A DNA stretch of 64,000 bases from Glandiceps talaboti (lineage: Eukaryota > Hemichordata > Enteropneusta > Spengelidae). The DNA lies in the NCBI RefSeq assembly GCF_964340395.1, contig NC_135552.1:20834181-20898180 (forward strand), given 5' to 3'. The translations under genes were made by a program, and so were the position numbers. Below the pieces are notes generated by a model. The model was not told where the DNA came from. It made no database searches and saw only the letters and a list, made by a program, of their open reading frames with translations. How positions within the stretch are numbered: the stretch's first letter is position 1; each line of letters begins with the position of its first letter. Positions 36,187 through 49,004 of this stretch are shown here, piece by piece.

Positions 36187-39100
36187 TTAACCCTTCCAGA
36201 TCAATGGAAAGGTATCACACAATACCCGATCACCTGGTCGCAAACCACCTGTGATTGGTGGAGACACATCCCAAGGTCTGGTTGCTATGACAGCATCATC
36301 ACCGACCCATCTAGTGGATAAAACTCTTCTTGGTGTTGTCAAGGAAGTATTTGCTGGTGCACCATGGACAGTCAACATATGAAACACAACACAGTCACCA
36401 GGCTGTAACAGTTTTGTACAATGTAGTCAATATATGAAACAATGCAGTCACCATGCTGTGAAAGTTTTGTACAAATCAGTCAATATACGACACACAATAC
36501 ACTCACTGGCCTGTAAACGTTTTGTATAAATCAGTCAATATATGACACACATTAATGTAGTAACCAGGCTGTAACAGTTTTGTACAATGTAGTCAATATA
36601 TGAAACAATGCAGTCACCATGCTGTGAAAGTTTTGTGCAAATTACTCAATATGCGACACACAATACGGTCACCAGGCTGTAACAGTTTTGTATAATGCAG
36701 TCAATATATGAAACATAGTGCAGTCACCAGGTAGTACACATTTTGTACAAATCAGTCAATACAGATGAAACACACATGACAACGGAATATTAAGCAATAC
36801 ATAGTTTGCATTTTCTGAAGTTTGTGATTTTGTGAAGTTTGTCGTATTGAAAAGTAATCTCAAATAGAAATGGTGAAAAATATTGATAAAGTCCAGAATT
36901 TATCCTACCTGCATTTCCCATTTCAAGATATCACCTTCTGGGATTTCTTTATCGATATCAGGCATATCTTCATAGATTTTATCATCAGTATGGTTAGCAT
37001 TCCGCCCATAATTCAAAGATGTTGCAAACTTTCTCGGATGAAACCATTTACCCCATCGGTGAGATCCTCTGACATATTGGATGCTGGTTTCAATGGAAAC
37101 ATGATCAATTGGCATCCAAATGGAACAAACCTGAAAATAAATGTTATAATAGACACAATTTACAAATCTACTCACCAAATACATATTTAGTGTTCTAGAC
37201 ACTACAAACTTTTCTACTGAAAGTGACTCTCGAACAGTGCCCCAAAAGTAAAAATTCATCACCGCTCTCTGTTGTCTGAATTTCAAGACGGGTATCGCAT
37301 TGTTGTAGCTGTGCTGAAATTCAGTAATTAAATTGTGCAGTACGTAATTTTAGTAAATTGTGGGGTATCAAAATTCAGTAACTTGTGTTGAATATCAGAC
37401 CTATAAGGAGTTGAATTTCAGGCATGCTTGCACATAGTGCTCAGCTGAACTTGGATATGAGTGCAGTGCTGAATAACATTACTACAGCAGTACAGCAGAA
37501 TAACCCATTCACATGGCAGGACTACTGTGTTTTCTTTATGTAATATATTGTCTGTTACATCACTTTTGGTGGCAAGTGGCATTATGACTATCAATTTCAA
37601 TCCAGGTATCTGTTAATTGCTTGCAATTAATTTCTATCGATCAATTCTTCATATTTTTCCTTTCTTACAGTGAAAACATTTGGCATAAAATATTGACCAT
37701 TTTTGGAATACATTCCTTCAACATTTTCAACACAGTTCTTCAGCAGGAAATTTTGGATAATTGGTTCTGATTTTAAATTTTTGGTTGATAACTATATGGG
37801 TGTTAAGAAATGCAAATAAGTAGAATCACCTTGTTGCCATCTACAGGATAGTATGCTTGATCATGGTGCCATGGTGTTACTTTGGATGTATCTGGATCTT
37901 TAGTTAACACATGCTCATGGTAAAATACTACTTCCTGTCAACACAAAACACATTATTAGTAATTTACATAAATTTACGTTTATTAAATGAAAGATACTAA
38001 ACTGTATTTTCAAGTGTCCCATGACAAAAAACTATACATAATTAACAAACATCAACAACAGTGACTCTATCTTAAGTTCATTGCATTGTCTATTTACAAT
38101 TTCAAATATATGTTTTATTTGATGACGTGTTTTACAATGGGCAAACATGGATGTCTGCTAGATGTCTGATAGATTATGTTAGATTATGTTAGATGTATGC
38201 TAGATTATGTTAGATGTCTGCTAGATTATGTTAGATGTCTGCTAGATTATGTTAGATGTCTGCTAGATGTATGCTAGATGTTGATAGATGTCTGCTAGAT
38301 GTATGCTAGATTATGCTAGATGTATGCTAGATGTTGATAGATGTCTGCTAGATGTATGCTAGATGTCTGTGCTAGATGTCTGCTAGATTATGTTAGATGT
38401 CTGCTAGATTATGTTAGATGTCTGCTAGATTATGTTAGATGTTGATAGATGTCTGCTAGATGTATGCTAGATTATGCTAGATGTCTGCTAGATGTCTGCT
38501 AGATTATATTAGATGTCTGCTAGATGTCTGCTAGATGTTGATAGATGTCTGCTAGATGTATGCTAGATTATGCTAGATGTATGCTAGATGTTGAGAGATG
38601 TCTGCTAGATGTCTGCTAGATGTATGCTAGATGTCTGCCAGATGTCTGCTAGATTATGTTAGATGTCTGCTAGATTATGTTAGATGTCTGCTAGATGTAT
38701 GTTAGATGTTGATAGATGTATGCTAGATGTGTGCTAGATGTTGATAGATGTCTGCTAGATGTATGCTACATGTTGATAGATGTATGCTAGATGTTGATAG
38801 ATGTATGCTAGATGTTGATAGATGTTAGCAGAGAGATTAGAAGACTTACAAGAGGTATATAAGTCGATCAGTGTCATAAAAATGTAAGCAATCTAATTTT
38901 CATAGCAAAAGTGAAAATTAGCATCATATTATTCTATGAAAAATAAGGAATGTCAATAATGTATATCAAACTTTTTGGTGCATGTACTTCAAGAGACGGA
39001 TTGACAATATGTTTTTTAAAACTTTACTTTTAGTAAATTATTTTTAAACCAAATCTCTAGCTCTTACCATGATGCTGACTCATCTCAAACTGAAAGTCCA

Positions 39101-39388
39101 CTCTCTTACCTGTGTCTTCATCAGTTTGCCTACAATGGCAGCAGCAGGTGATTCCTTTGCATACTTCTCAAATTCTTCAATTTTCTGCCAGTTACAGTAA
39201 TCGTTGAAATAGCTACCAGGTCCATCCGCTCCTTTCAAACATTCAGAGTATTGACTTGGATTGGCCAAATTTTTGTTAATGCCAGCCTCTACTAATTGAA
39301 TCCAGTTTTGGTCAAAGACTCCTCTCAGACAAACTGCACCATTCTCTTCATACTCATGTATGATGTCTTCAGTTATCATCTCAGACAT
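36187..39388 (-). CDS. Phytanoyl-CoA dioxygenase (PhyH) family protein
   Basis: PhyH enzymes are Fe(II)/2-oxoglutarate oxygenases. Four coding exons on the minus strand, all phase 0: 39388-39110, 37934-37830, 37130-36909, 36402-36187, giving 273 residues. The first exon begins with an EYEENGAVCLRGVF block, typical of the PhyH N-terminus (a helix followed by a Y-x-x-x-G-x-x-x-L-R-G strand). The second has WHHDQAYYP, whose H-x-D is the metal-binding pair, followed by Tyr/Pro. The third has WMPIDHVSIET and a VRGSHRWG block, as in the family. The fourth opens PGDCVVFHMLTVHGA, supplying the distal iron His, and then RWVGDDA with the 2-oxoglutarate-binding Arg. No obvious peroxisomal C-terminal tripeptide (it ends IWKG), so it is not clearly orthologous to human PHYH; it looks closer to the cytosolic PhyH-like group. 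Substrate unknown. The start is the first Met of the exon. Confidence 0.88.
36403..36760. repeat. Tandem copies of the dioxygenase exon 4 acceptor junction
   Basis: On the plus strand the true junction is CACAGTCACCAGGCTGTAAC at 36390-36409. Diverged copies of the same block (CAGTCACCATGCTGTGAAAG, CACTCACTGGCCTGTAAACG, GTAACCAGGCTGTAACAG and others) recur every 55-65 bases, about six times. Each is joined to GTTTTGTACAA and GTCAATATATGA. The true acceptor is the 3'-most in transcription. Confidence 0.88.
38149..38826. repeat. Minisatellite in dioxygenase intron 1
   Basis: Mixed units of 10-11 bases built from GATGTCTGCTA, GATGTATGCTA, GATTATGTTA and GATGTTGATA, in higher-order blocks that repeat several times. 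Confidence 0.95.
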
Positions 39389-39529
39389 GATTTTTGAAAA
39401 CCTAGGAAAATATCAGTAATAATAGTGCCAATGATGTTGTAGCACAACTGCACAGTCTTTAAAAATGTTTATCCACATGCTGATCCATGCTAGGTATAGG
39501 TGTTCATTTGCTGAATGATTATCCAGTTG

Positions 39530-40640
39530 CCTATCCATCCCTGTTGTTATCTTTGCAATATACCGGGTATGCGATTATTTGGCTGTTGCTATGGGCATGG
39601 CCATGTTGCTAGACATATTTGCATATATTTTTTGGATGTTTATTCACTTGGCTATGAATCCCTGATGTTATCTTTGTGATATGGCTGTTGCTATGGGCAT
39701 GGTCTTGTTGCTAGGCACATTTAAATACATTTTTTGAATTTTATTCACTTGTCTATGAATGCCTGTTGTTATCTTTGCAATATATGCGATCATTTTGCTG
39801 TTGCTATGAATGTAGTCTTGTTGCTAGGCATATTTGCATACACTCTGTGAATGTTTGTTCACTTGTCTAAGAAACCATGTTGTTATCTTTACTTTTGTGA
39901 AATACACCACCGTTTGGCTGTTGCTATGGGCGTGGTCATGTTGCTAGGGGTATTTGTAAACTCGCTTGCCTATGAGATGATGTTATTTTAGCAAAATATA
40001 CTGGTATTTGGTTGTTGCTAAGGGCGTGGTCATGGTTGCTTGTGTCAATTGTGTCAAAATGTTTTAAACAAAATCTGCAGAAAAACACTTATAGAACCAT
40101 CTCATCAAATTTCAGTCCCATTGACCGAGTACATTGAGATATAAATTTTTACACCTAATTTGCATATCACTGATGAGATCATTATATGCTTAATAATTCT
40201 TCATCTACACACCACCAGATGCACCCCCATTACATTTCAGCCCAATCTGCTGAGTAGCATTGGAATTAAAGATTTTTGACAAAAAAGACACACTTTTAGC
40301 CCTAATTTGCATATCACTGATGGAATCATCATGTCATGAACAAATCTTAATCTACACACTCCTATGAATGTTCCCACCACATTTAAGACCAATCTGCCCA
40401 GTAGATTTTGAGTTTAAGTTTTTTGACCAAAAATAACATTTTTTTGAGCCAAATCACATACCTGTGATGCGATCATTTTGCTTTGGAGAATTTCCCAACA
40501 AGACACCAAAAGTATTGTCCCCATCAAATACCAAGGCAATTGGTCTACCTGTTTTTGAGTTTAAGTTGTCCACACACAGACAGACAGACGTAGACTGACG
40601 GACACTGCACCATGCCTATAGCACTAGTGAACCTTATCTG
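39530..40640. repeat. Composite interspersed repeat with internal tandem units
   Basis: GGCTGTTGCTATGGGC-type blocks recur at about 39573, 39683, 39798, 39917 and 40011, each followed by GGTCATGTTGCTAGG and TTATCTTTG. From 40055 to 40480 another pair of units shares CTAATTTGCATATCACTGATG-like blocks (first 20 bases identical) and CATTTCAGCCCAATCTGC. It ends in CAGACAGACAGACG and GTTCAGTTGTGCTAA. This looks like a dispersed family, not a gene. Confidence 0.6.
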
Positions 40641-41724
40641 AGTTCAGTTGTGCTAATAAAATGGGGTAATTATTTTGGAGTTTCATTCTACAAAATTATT
40701 TTACCATAGTTTCCTACTTTAACAAAAACAAACAAACAAACAAACAAACAAACAAAACAGTGTGACACAAAATGACCAAGTCAATATTTTGTTACTCAAT
40801 TGTAAAATTTACTAAATAGCTAAAAAAAAAAAACATCTGTGATCTGTAAACAAACTAGGTAAACATAAGTCAGCAAGTAAACATAGACTTTGTACAGCAA
40901 TGTTTCACTATATTCATTATATTTACTATATTATATGGAGACATATGGTATGCATGCAACATACAGTGGTGTTTGCACTATCTATATATAGGCTAGCACA
41001 GTAATGATTTACGACATACTGCATTGTTCTATACAAAACCACTTCCTGTTCGTACATTAATAAACTTTTCATCAAATTTTTGGATTTTTTGGTACTTTTA
41101 AAGTTATACAACTTATCAATCTGATTAAAATCTGATTTTAATCATATTGACAACTTATAGACACTGGCTCGGTTTATGTTCGCCCTCTCCCATATCGTTT
41201 TTTAAAAATAGAAAAACATGTACTAGACAGCTATTAAGTCTTCTGCATGGATGATGCAATCATTATGTACATCACAGCTAGCTACTTCAGTATTACTATA
41301 CCACAACACAATTTGTATCATATCGTAATCAACACGATGTCGTCATTGTGTAACAATATTACGACGATATCTGAAATCAACAACCTGTAAATTTACGGTT
41401 TACCGTTTAGCTCATTTGAGCGCAGTAACTTCAGAGTTCGAGACTGGCCTGTTGGACCACAGGTTGGACAAACAGATTACACGTAGTATTATGTGAAAAT
41501 GTATGCCATGTCTTGCATATGCGTGTTTGTTTTGAATATTTTTATCGCTTACCTTTTGAACTATGATTTATGAACTCCGTTTCCACTCATTATTCAAAAC
41601 TAAAATATGCCTATTGTGGTATTATTATTTTAGTTTTGAATAGCTTTGTGATTTTTACAGATATTTAAATGTTCTTGCCAGGTGCCAGTTCAAGTTGTTT
41701 GAAATACTTGAGATGACGTAATTA

Positions 41725-42755
41725 GGGACCAGACAGTTTCTTCGGCCGGGGGTGTGTGGATTTGTGTGTGTGTGTGTGTTTGTTTGTTTGTGTGTGTGTG
41801 TGTGGGGGGGGAGGTCACCCTGTTTTTGAAATTGACAGGGGGGGGGGGGTCATGCTGTTTTGAAAATTGTGGAGGGGGGGGGTCATTGTGTTTTGGATTG
41901 TGATGGAAGAAAACAATCCTTTTCTACAATGGTGTATAGCCTTGTCTGAAATGTGGTACATGTAAATATTTGTTCTTGTCCCTGTTTCTTACATGAATCC
42001 TTTACTATTACTTATTAGTTCAAACATAACTATACATATACATATACATGTATTACCTAGCTACCACACTAGTTACAGAACTTGTCATGTAAATGCTTGT
42101 TTCTCACAAGGTTGAACGTCATAGATAGTTTATAAAAGAAGTTAATCTAACTTGTTCTACTTGTCAGTATGAACTTGTCAGAAGGGATTAATACACTTTC
42201 TATTTTGGACACTATATGTTATTGACACTACAAATCACCACATCTCATCAGATTCCAGTTTATATTATACACTAGGTATGACCACCTAAAGTTCTCTAAC
42301 ATACCGGTGACTTTACTATACATGCAATATTAATGCCCCTATACCAATGTTACGGGCTCATTTTTATGTGACATGGGAAACTCGTTTAAAACTTACAGTT
42401 ACGTTAGCTTTTCGAAGCTTGGAAATATTACCTCGAAGACCATTATGAATAATATAAACATTGCCCTGTGTAGTCAATAATTATAATTATGATAGTGCTA
42501 ACCCGGGATCTTATAAGTAGATGCAAGACAGTCAAGCAGTCCACACTGAGTCACGATCAAAAAATACCTAGCTGTCATGTGAATATCATATATGGGGGGG
42601 GGGGGGTCATCATGTTTTAGAATTAAGTGATGGGGGGGGGGGGGTCAGCCTGTTTTTGGTTGTACAGATGGGGGGGGGGGGGGTAGTGACTTTTTGTCGG
42701 CCCGATTTAGGAATCCAACACCCCCCCCCCCAGACTGGAGAAACTGACCAGTCCC
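41725..42755. mobile_element. Non-autonomous DNA transposon, Harbinger-like ends
   Basis: Ends are GGGACCAGACAGTTTCTTCG (left) and, reversed, GGGACTGGTCAGTTTCTCCA (right), both followed inward by a long G run. They are flanked by TTA on each side (41722-41724 and 42756-42758). A 3-base TTA target duplication with GGG-starting ends is typical of PIF/Harbinger elements. The interior has no transposase frame, but it has repeated G-run plus GTCATGCTGTTTT and GTCAGCCTGTTTT blocks near both ends (41800-41890, 42592-42690). Its right end is 86 bases from the GLB1 ATG. Confidence 0.6.
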
Positions 42756-42841
42756 TTACTTAACTTGACTGAGGTTGACTGAGGTCGTGGTTGTAAGTCA
42801 CCTGATTATCACATGGTCACATGACCATACCTACATACAAC

Positions 42842-45800
42842 ATGGCAGTAGGTACGAGGTGTAACTTGTTTCCAGTGTTGGTTTTTATCATCATCATTAC
42901 TTCTCTGAGTGATTACGCAGTGAGTATTGGCATTTTTCCGTCACATAAAAGCACGTAGTTCAAATTGTGGCCGACTTCACACCCACACAATGCCTCGTCA
43001 CTATTTATTCACAAGTAATGTCATACGTACCATAACAAACTTGTGTGAATTAAAAAGGACACCTCCCCCCCCCCCCCCCCCCCAAGGTTAAGTCTGGCTA
43101 CAATGATTGTGTAGCGTTATGATTTTGAGTTTGACTTGTTTTTTTCTTCTGTTTTTGTGCTTTTTTGCGTTCCGTTAGTTTAACCGCAGAGCAAACAGTT
43201 CAAATGAAACTGAAATGAAATGAAAATTGAATGAACAACCTTCCAAAAAAACCTCAAATTCAAAACTATTAATATAATTACAAATATTGATATACAAATG
43301 TGCACAGTGCAATATTAGGAGCAGAGCATTACAAACTTAATCCAAGGAACTAGGATGTCACAAGATGTAACTTGGAGTTTCACACTTTAGCAATCTTAAA
43401 CGACTGATTCAGCTTGTCAAGGTGTTTGTTCATATAAAATTTAATTGCATTGCAATGGCTGTTGCTAAAGAGATCGTCAGGCGATTCTAATTTCTACGTT
43501 TTATGGGATTTTCTGATGTGATTAGCATGGTAGAATTTATTCTTGAGGTAGTAGTTCGAAACCAACTCAGATCTTTTGTTGTATTTTTTTTTCAATTATA
43601 TAAAATATGAGTTGTTAGTTTTGTTAAGTACGATAACTTTCTATTAATGCTCGAGTCATGTACACCGTGAACAGTATTGCATCAGCTGTGGATAAACATA
43701 GTTTTGTAGCTGTATGCATGGTATTAAATTCAAATCAATTGATTCTTGGGTCCACATCCAAAAATCAGGACCTTCAACAACAGCAATCACGATTTCCACC
43801 TGTTTCTGTATTTCTTATGGATAATATTGACCACTGAATAGCATTTACAATGTCCAACTATTGGTAATTAAACAATTTTCAGTGAATATAATGTAGTTGT
43901 TTGATCAAAAACTGATACTGCAGTTACACCACTACAGTTTTAACATGGTGACATATTCAAAACCAAGCCTATACTCAAAATTTAAACTGGCCACTACACT
44001 ACCTACAGATAATATTGACCACTAATTAACAAATGCAATGTCACTTTATAAATAACTGACAAATTTTTAGTGAATATATCTTTGGTTATTCAATGACGAA
44101 AAATATTTATTAATTACTCAAAATTTTGAAAGCCAGTACTGTTATTTTCTTTTCCATGAATTACTTTAGGTGATTGGAAGGTCTTTCTCAGTTGACTACA
44201 AGAACAACTGTTTTTTGAAAGATGGTGAGCCATTTCGTTACATATCAGGCAGCATTCACTATGCTAGAATACCTCATTACTATTGGCAAGATAGACTCAA
44301 GAAAATGTATACAGCTGGTTTGAATGCCATACAAATGTAAGTATGAAATGTACACAGCTGGTTTGAATGCCATGATACAAATGTAAGTATGAAATGTACA
44401 CAGCTGGTTTGAGTGCTATACAAATGTACTAAATGTATACAGGTGGTTTGAATGCTATACAAATGTAAGTATGAAATGTACACAGCTGGTTTGATAGCCG
44501 TGATACAAATGTAAGTATGAAATGTACACAACTGGTTTGAATGCTATACAAATGTAAGATGAAATGTATACAGCTGGTTTGAATGCCATACAAATGTAAG
44601 TATGAAATGTATACAGCTGGTTTGAATGCCATACAAATGTAAGTATGAAATGTATACAGCTGGTTTGAATGCTATACAAATGTAAGTATGAAATGTATAC
44701 AGCTGGTTTGAATGCCATACAAATGTAAGTATGAAATGTATACAGCTGGTTTGAATGCTATACAAATGGAAGTATGAAATGTACACAGCAGGTTTGAATG
44801 CCATACAAATGGAAGTATGAAATGTACACAGCTGGTTTGAATGCCATACAAATGGAAGTATGAAATGTACACAGCTGGTTTGAATGCCATACAAATGTAA
44901 CTTATGAAATGTATACAGCTGGTTTGAATGCTATACAAATGTAAGTATGAAAATGTACACAGCTGGTTTGAATGCTATACAAATGTAAGTATGAAATCTA
45001 CACAGTTAGTTTGAATGCCATACAAATGTAAGTATGAAATGTACACAGCTGGTTTGAATGCTATACAAATGTAAGTATGAAATGTACACAGCTGGTTTGA
45101 ATGCCATACAAATGTAAGTATGAAATGTACACAGCTGGTTTGAATGCCATACAAATGTAAGTATGAAAATGTACACAGCTGGTTTGAATGCCATATAAAT
45201 GTAAGTATGAAATGTACACAGCAGGTTTGAATGCCATACAAATGTAAGTATGAAATGTACACAGCAGGTTTGCATGCTATACAAATGTAAGTATGAAATG
45301 TACACAGCAGGTTTGAATGCTATACAAATGTAAGTATGAAATGTACACAGCAGGTTTGAATGCCATACAAATGGAAGTATGAAATGTACTCAGCTGGTTT
45401 GAATGCCATACAAATGTAAGTATGAAATGTACACAACTGGTTTGAATGCCATGATACAAATGTAACTTATGAAATGTATACAGCTGGTTTGAATGCCATA
45501 CAAATGTAAGATGAAATGTATACAGCTGGTTTGAATGCCATACAAATGTAAAATGAAATGTACACAGCTGGTTTGAATGCCATACAAATGTAAGATGAAA
45601 TATACACAGTTAGTTTGAATGCTATACAAATGTAAGTATGAAATGTACACAGCAGGTTTGAATGCTATACAAATGTAAGTATGAAATGTACACAGCAGGT
45701 TTGAATGCCATACAAATGTAAATATGAACTGTACACAGCTGGTTTGAATGCCATACAAATGTAACTTATGAAATGTATACAGCTGGTTTGAATGCCATGA

Positions 45801-48800
45801 TACAAATGTAAGTATGAAATGTACACAACTGGTTTGAATGCCATACAAATGTAAGATGAAATATACACAGTTAGTTTGAATGCTATACAAATGTAAGTAT
45901 GAAATGTACACAGCTGGTTTGAATGCCATACAAATGTAAGTATGAAATGTGCACAGCTGGTTTGAATGCTATACAAATGTTAGTATGAACTGTACGCAGC
46001 TGGTTTGATAGCCATACAAATCGATTGTATGAAATGTACACAGCTGGTTTGAATGCCATACAAATGTAAGATGAAATGTACACAGCTGGTTTGAATGCCA
46101 TACAAATGGAAGTATGAAATGTACACAGCTGGTTTGAATGCCATACAAATGTAAGATGAAATGTACACAGCTGGTTTGAATGCCATACAAATGTAAGTAT
46201 GAAATGTACACAGCTGGTTTGAATGCCTTACAAATGTTAGTATGAAATGTACACAGCTGGTTTGATAGCCATACAAATATAAGTATGAAATGGATACATG
46301 TACAGCTGGTTTGAATGAACAGATTTGTGGAAAAAGACCTAACACCCTGTGTGGGACTACTAGGTAATTTTAACTTTTTAATAGTGATTAGGTTGGTATA
46401 TTTTCCTTTATAGATTTGTTAATAAGCATTACTACTTGCCTACTTGCTGCACTTTGGGACTGACAAAACTTAAGATCATGATGTGCAATCATTCAGCTTT
46501 GCTAACTAATAGGCAACCCAAGATGCATTGTGCTCATTTGCAGGAGTTTTATAGTCATGTTTCCAGTTTCAGACTATAGTTGTTAAGATGTATTATCTGT
46601 AGTAATTTAGTACAGAAGTGACTTCTATGATATATCGTGACTTGAATCCTTTACTACTTATTTCCTGGTATTTTTTTTATACCATAGATATGTACCTTGG
46701 AACATTCATGAACCCAAGCCAGGACAGTTTAACTTTAAAGATGAAGCTAACTTGCCATCATTTCTACAAACTGCTAATGACACAGGACTGTTAGTCATTG
46801 CAAGGATTGGTCCATATATATGTGGAGAATGGGATATGGTAAGTATACAACTTATGTAGAATCAAAATGTTCATAGTGTCTGATCACTGACTTTTCCATG
46901 GCAATTAAAGCACTGAGTTTACTCAGCCTGTATGTTGTGGGTTGGGAGGGCAGGCTGAAGCATACAATATGTGAATTATCAGGAGTGGACCATAGAATTT
47001 GCAATGATAGAAATTGTTGGGGATGGTTCACTGTGATACAAATGTAGATTTAACATTCAGATAGACAGTCCTAATACTCAGACTCCGTAGAAATATGTAA
47101 ATATTCACATAACAACAAAGAGTCTGCTCCTTCAGAACCTTGTATTAATTATAAGGACAGAAAATCACACATTTCTACTCATTGTCTTTCAGGGTGGTTT
47201 GCCATCATGGCTGCTGAAAAATAATCCTGATATTCAGCTAAGATCTTCAGATCCTGATTATCTCACACCAGCTTTGAGTTGGATGGATAATCTCTTACAA
47301 CTCTTATCTTTATATCTGTATAAGAATGGAGGGCCTATCATTACTATACAGGTAAAAATAACTAAGCCACTGGTATAGAGACAATCACTATTCAGTCATT
47401 GTATAAGAATGGAGGGCCTATCATTACTATACAGGTAAAAATAACGTATAGAGACAATCACCATTCAGTCATTGTATAAGAATTGAGGGCCTATCATTAC
47501 TATACAGGTAAAAATAACTTAGCCACCGGTATAGACAATCACTGTTCAGTCATTGTATAAGAATGGAGGGCCTATCATTACTATACAGGTAAAAATAACT
47601 TAGCCACCGGTATAGAGACAATCACCATTCAGTCATTGTATAAGAATGGAGGGCCTATCATTACTATACAGGTAAAAATAACTTAGCCACCGGTATAGAC
47701 AATCACTGTTCAGTCATTGTATAAGAATGGAGGGCCTATCATTACTATACAGGTAAAAATAACTTAGCCACCGGTATAGACAATCACTGTTCAGTCATTG
47801 TATAAGAATGGAGGGCCTATCATTACTATACAGGTAAAAATAACTTAGCCACCGGTATAGACAATCACTGTTCAGTCATTGTATAAGAATGGAGGGCCTA
47901 TCATTACTATACAGGTAAAAATAACTTAGCCACTGGTATAGACAATCACTGTTCAGTCATTGTATAAGAATGGAGGGCCTATCATTACTATACAGGTAAA
48001 AATAACTTAGCCACTGGTATAGAGACAATCACCATTCAGTCATTGTATAAGAATGGAGGGCCTATCATTACTATACAGGTAAAAATAACTGACCGCTAGT
48101 CACTGATATAGACAATCACATAATTACTATAATGACTACATTACTATGTAGCCTGGTGTCTTGAACTGAATATCTTGTTACAGCTGTTTTACTGTTACTT
48201 GATTATAAAATACAGTTTCCAAGTATTTGTTGTCACTTTACCAAAGTACATTTTTTTGCTGTTACTTGACCAAAATACAGGTGTTTTTTTTGCTGTTACT
48301 TGGTCATGATACAGTTTGCAGAGGATACTCTATTGACAGTTAGCTGAATTAGATTTTGTTTCGGTCATTTTGGTTTGACTTTCAAGTTTTGAAATATTAT
48401 TAAATGTGTTTTATTTTCACATACTTTGATGTCTCTGTTTTCCATTTAACCCTTAGAATCCTAGCACAACCATTATCTTTTTACATGGACTTGACCTGAA
48501 TAGGGTTTTTAATAATCTTGTTATTCATTATGTACAGATTGAAAATGAATATGGTAGTTATTATGAATGTGATTATGATTATCTAAGAGCATTGAGGAGT
48601 AAAGTTGTTGATGTGCTTGGTGATGATGTTGTATTGTTTACAACTGATGGACCTTCTAATAACATGTTAAAATGTGGTGCATTACAAGGTGTTTTAACTA
48701 CTGTGGATTTTGGAGCAGGTGAGACTCTCTTATCGGTCTTGTACTTTGTCAAATAGAAGAGGATTATTTCATCATAGCAAAGAAAGAGAAAAGAAAAAAT

Positions 48801-48955
48801 TGAAACAGATTTTGTTGTCTCTAATCATATATCGTACTATATTATTTTAACATTGTCTATTAAAAGGAAGAAGAAAATATTAATATTAAAGACACTTCAA
48901 ACCTGTTTATCTGTTCAACAATCTTTGAATAAAATTATTGTCATTAATTTACCTC

Positions 48956-49004
<49 letters not shown>

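Larger units (their letters stand above)
39389..42841. other. Intergenic, between dioxygenase and GLB1 starts
   Basis: Divergent gene starts flank this stretch. It is mostly repeat: 39530-40640 (composite repeat), a (CAAA)n run near 40727-40756, 40780-41700 plain AT-rich sequence with a tRNA-like patch at 41404-41446, and a transposon-like element at 41725-42755. GLB1 promoter elements must sit in the last 86 bases or inside the element. Confidence 0.6.

Noticed and set aside
39061-39110. Alternative donor CATG|GTAAGAG after the first dioxygenase exon
   Set aside because: Reading to it passes an in-frame stop soon after the 39109 donor, while the nearer donor gives a clean phase-0 join.
44280-46345. 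Many minus-strand open frames with repeated Ile/Tyr/His-rich peptides (CVHFILTF type)
   Set aside because: They are the reverse frames of the 43-base GLB1 junction minisatellite; no start context, splicing or family supports them.
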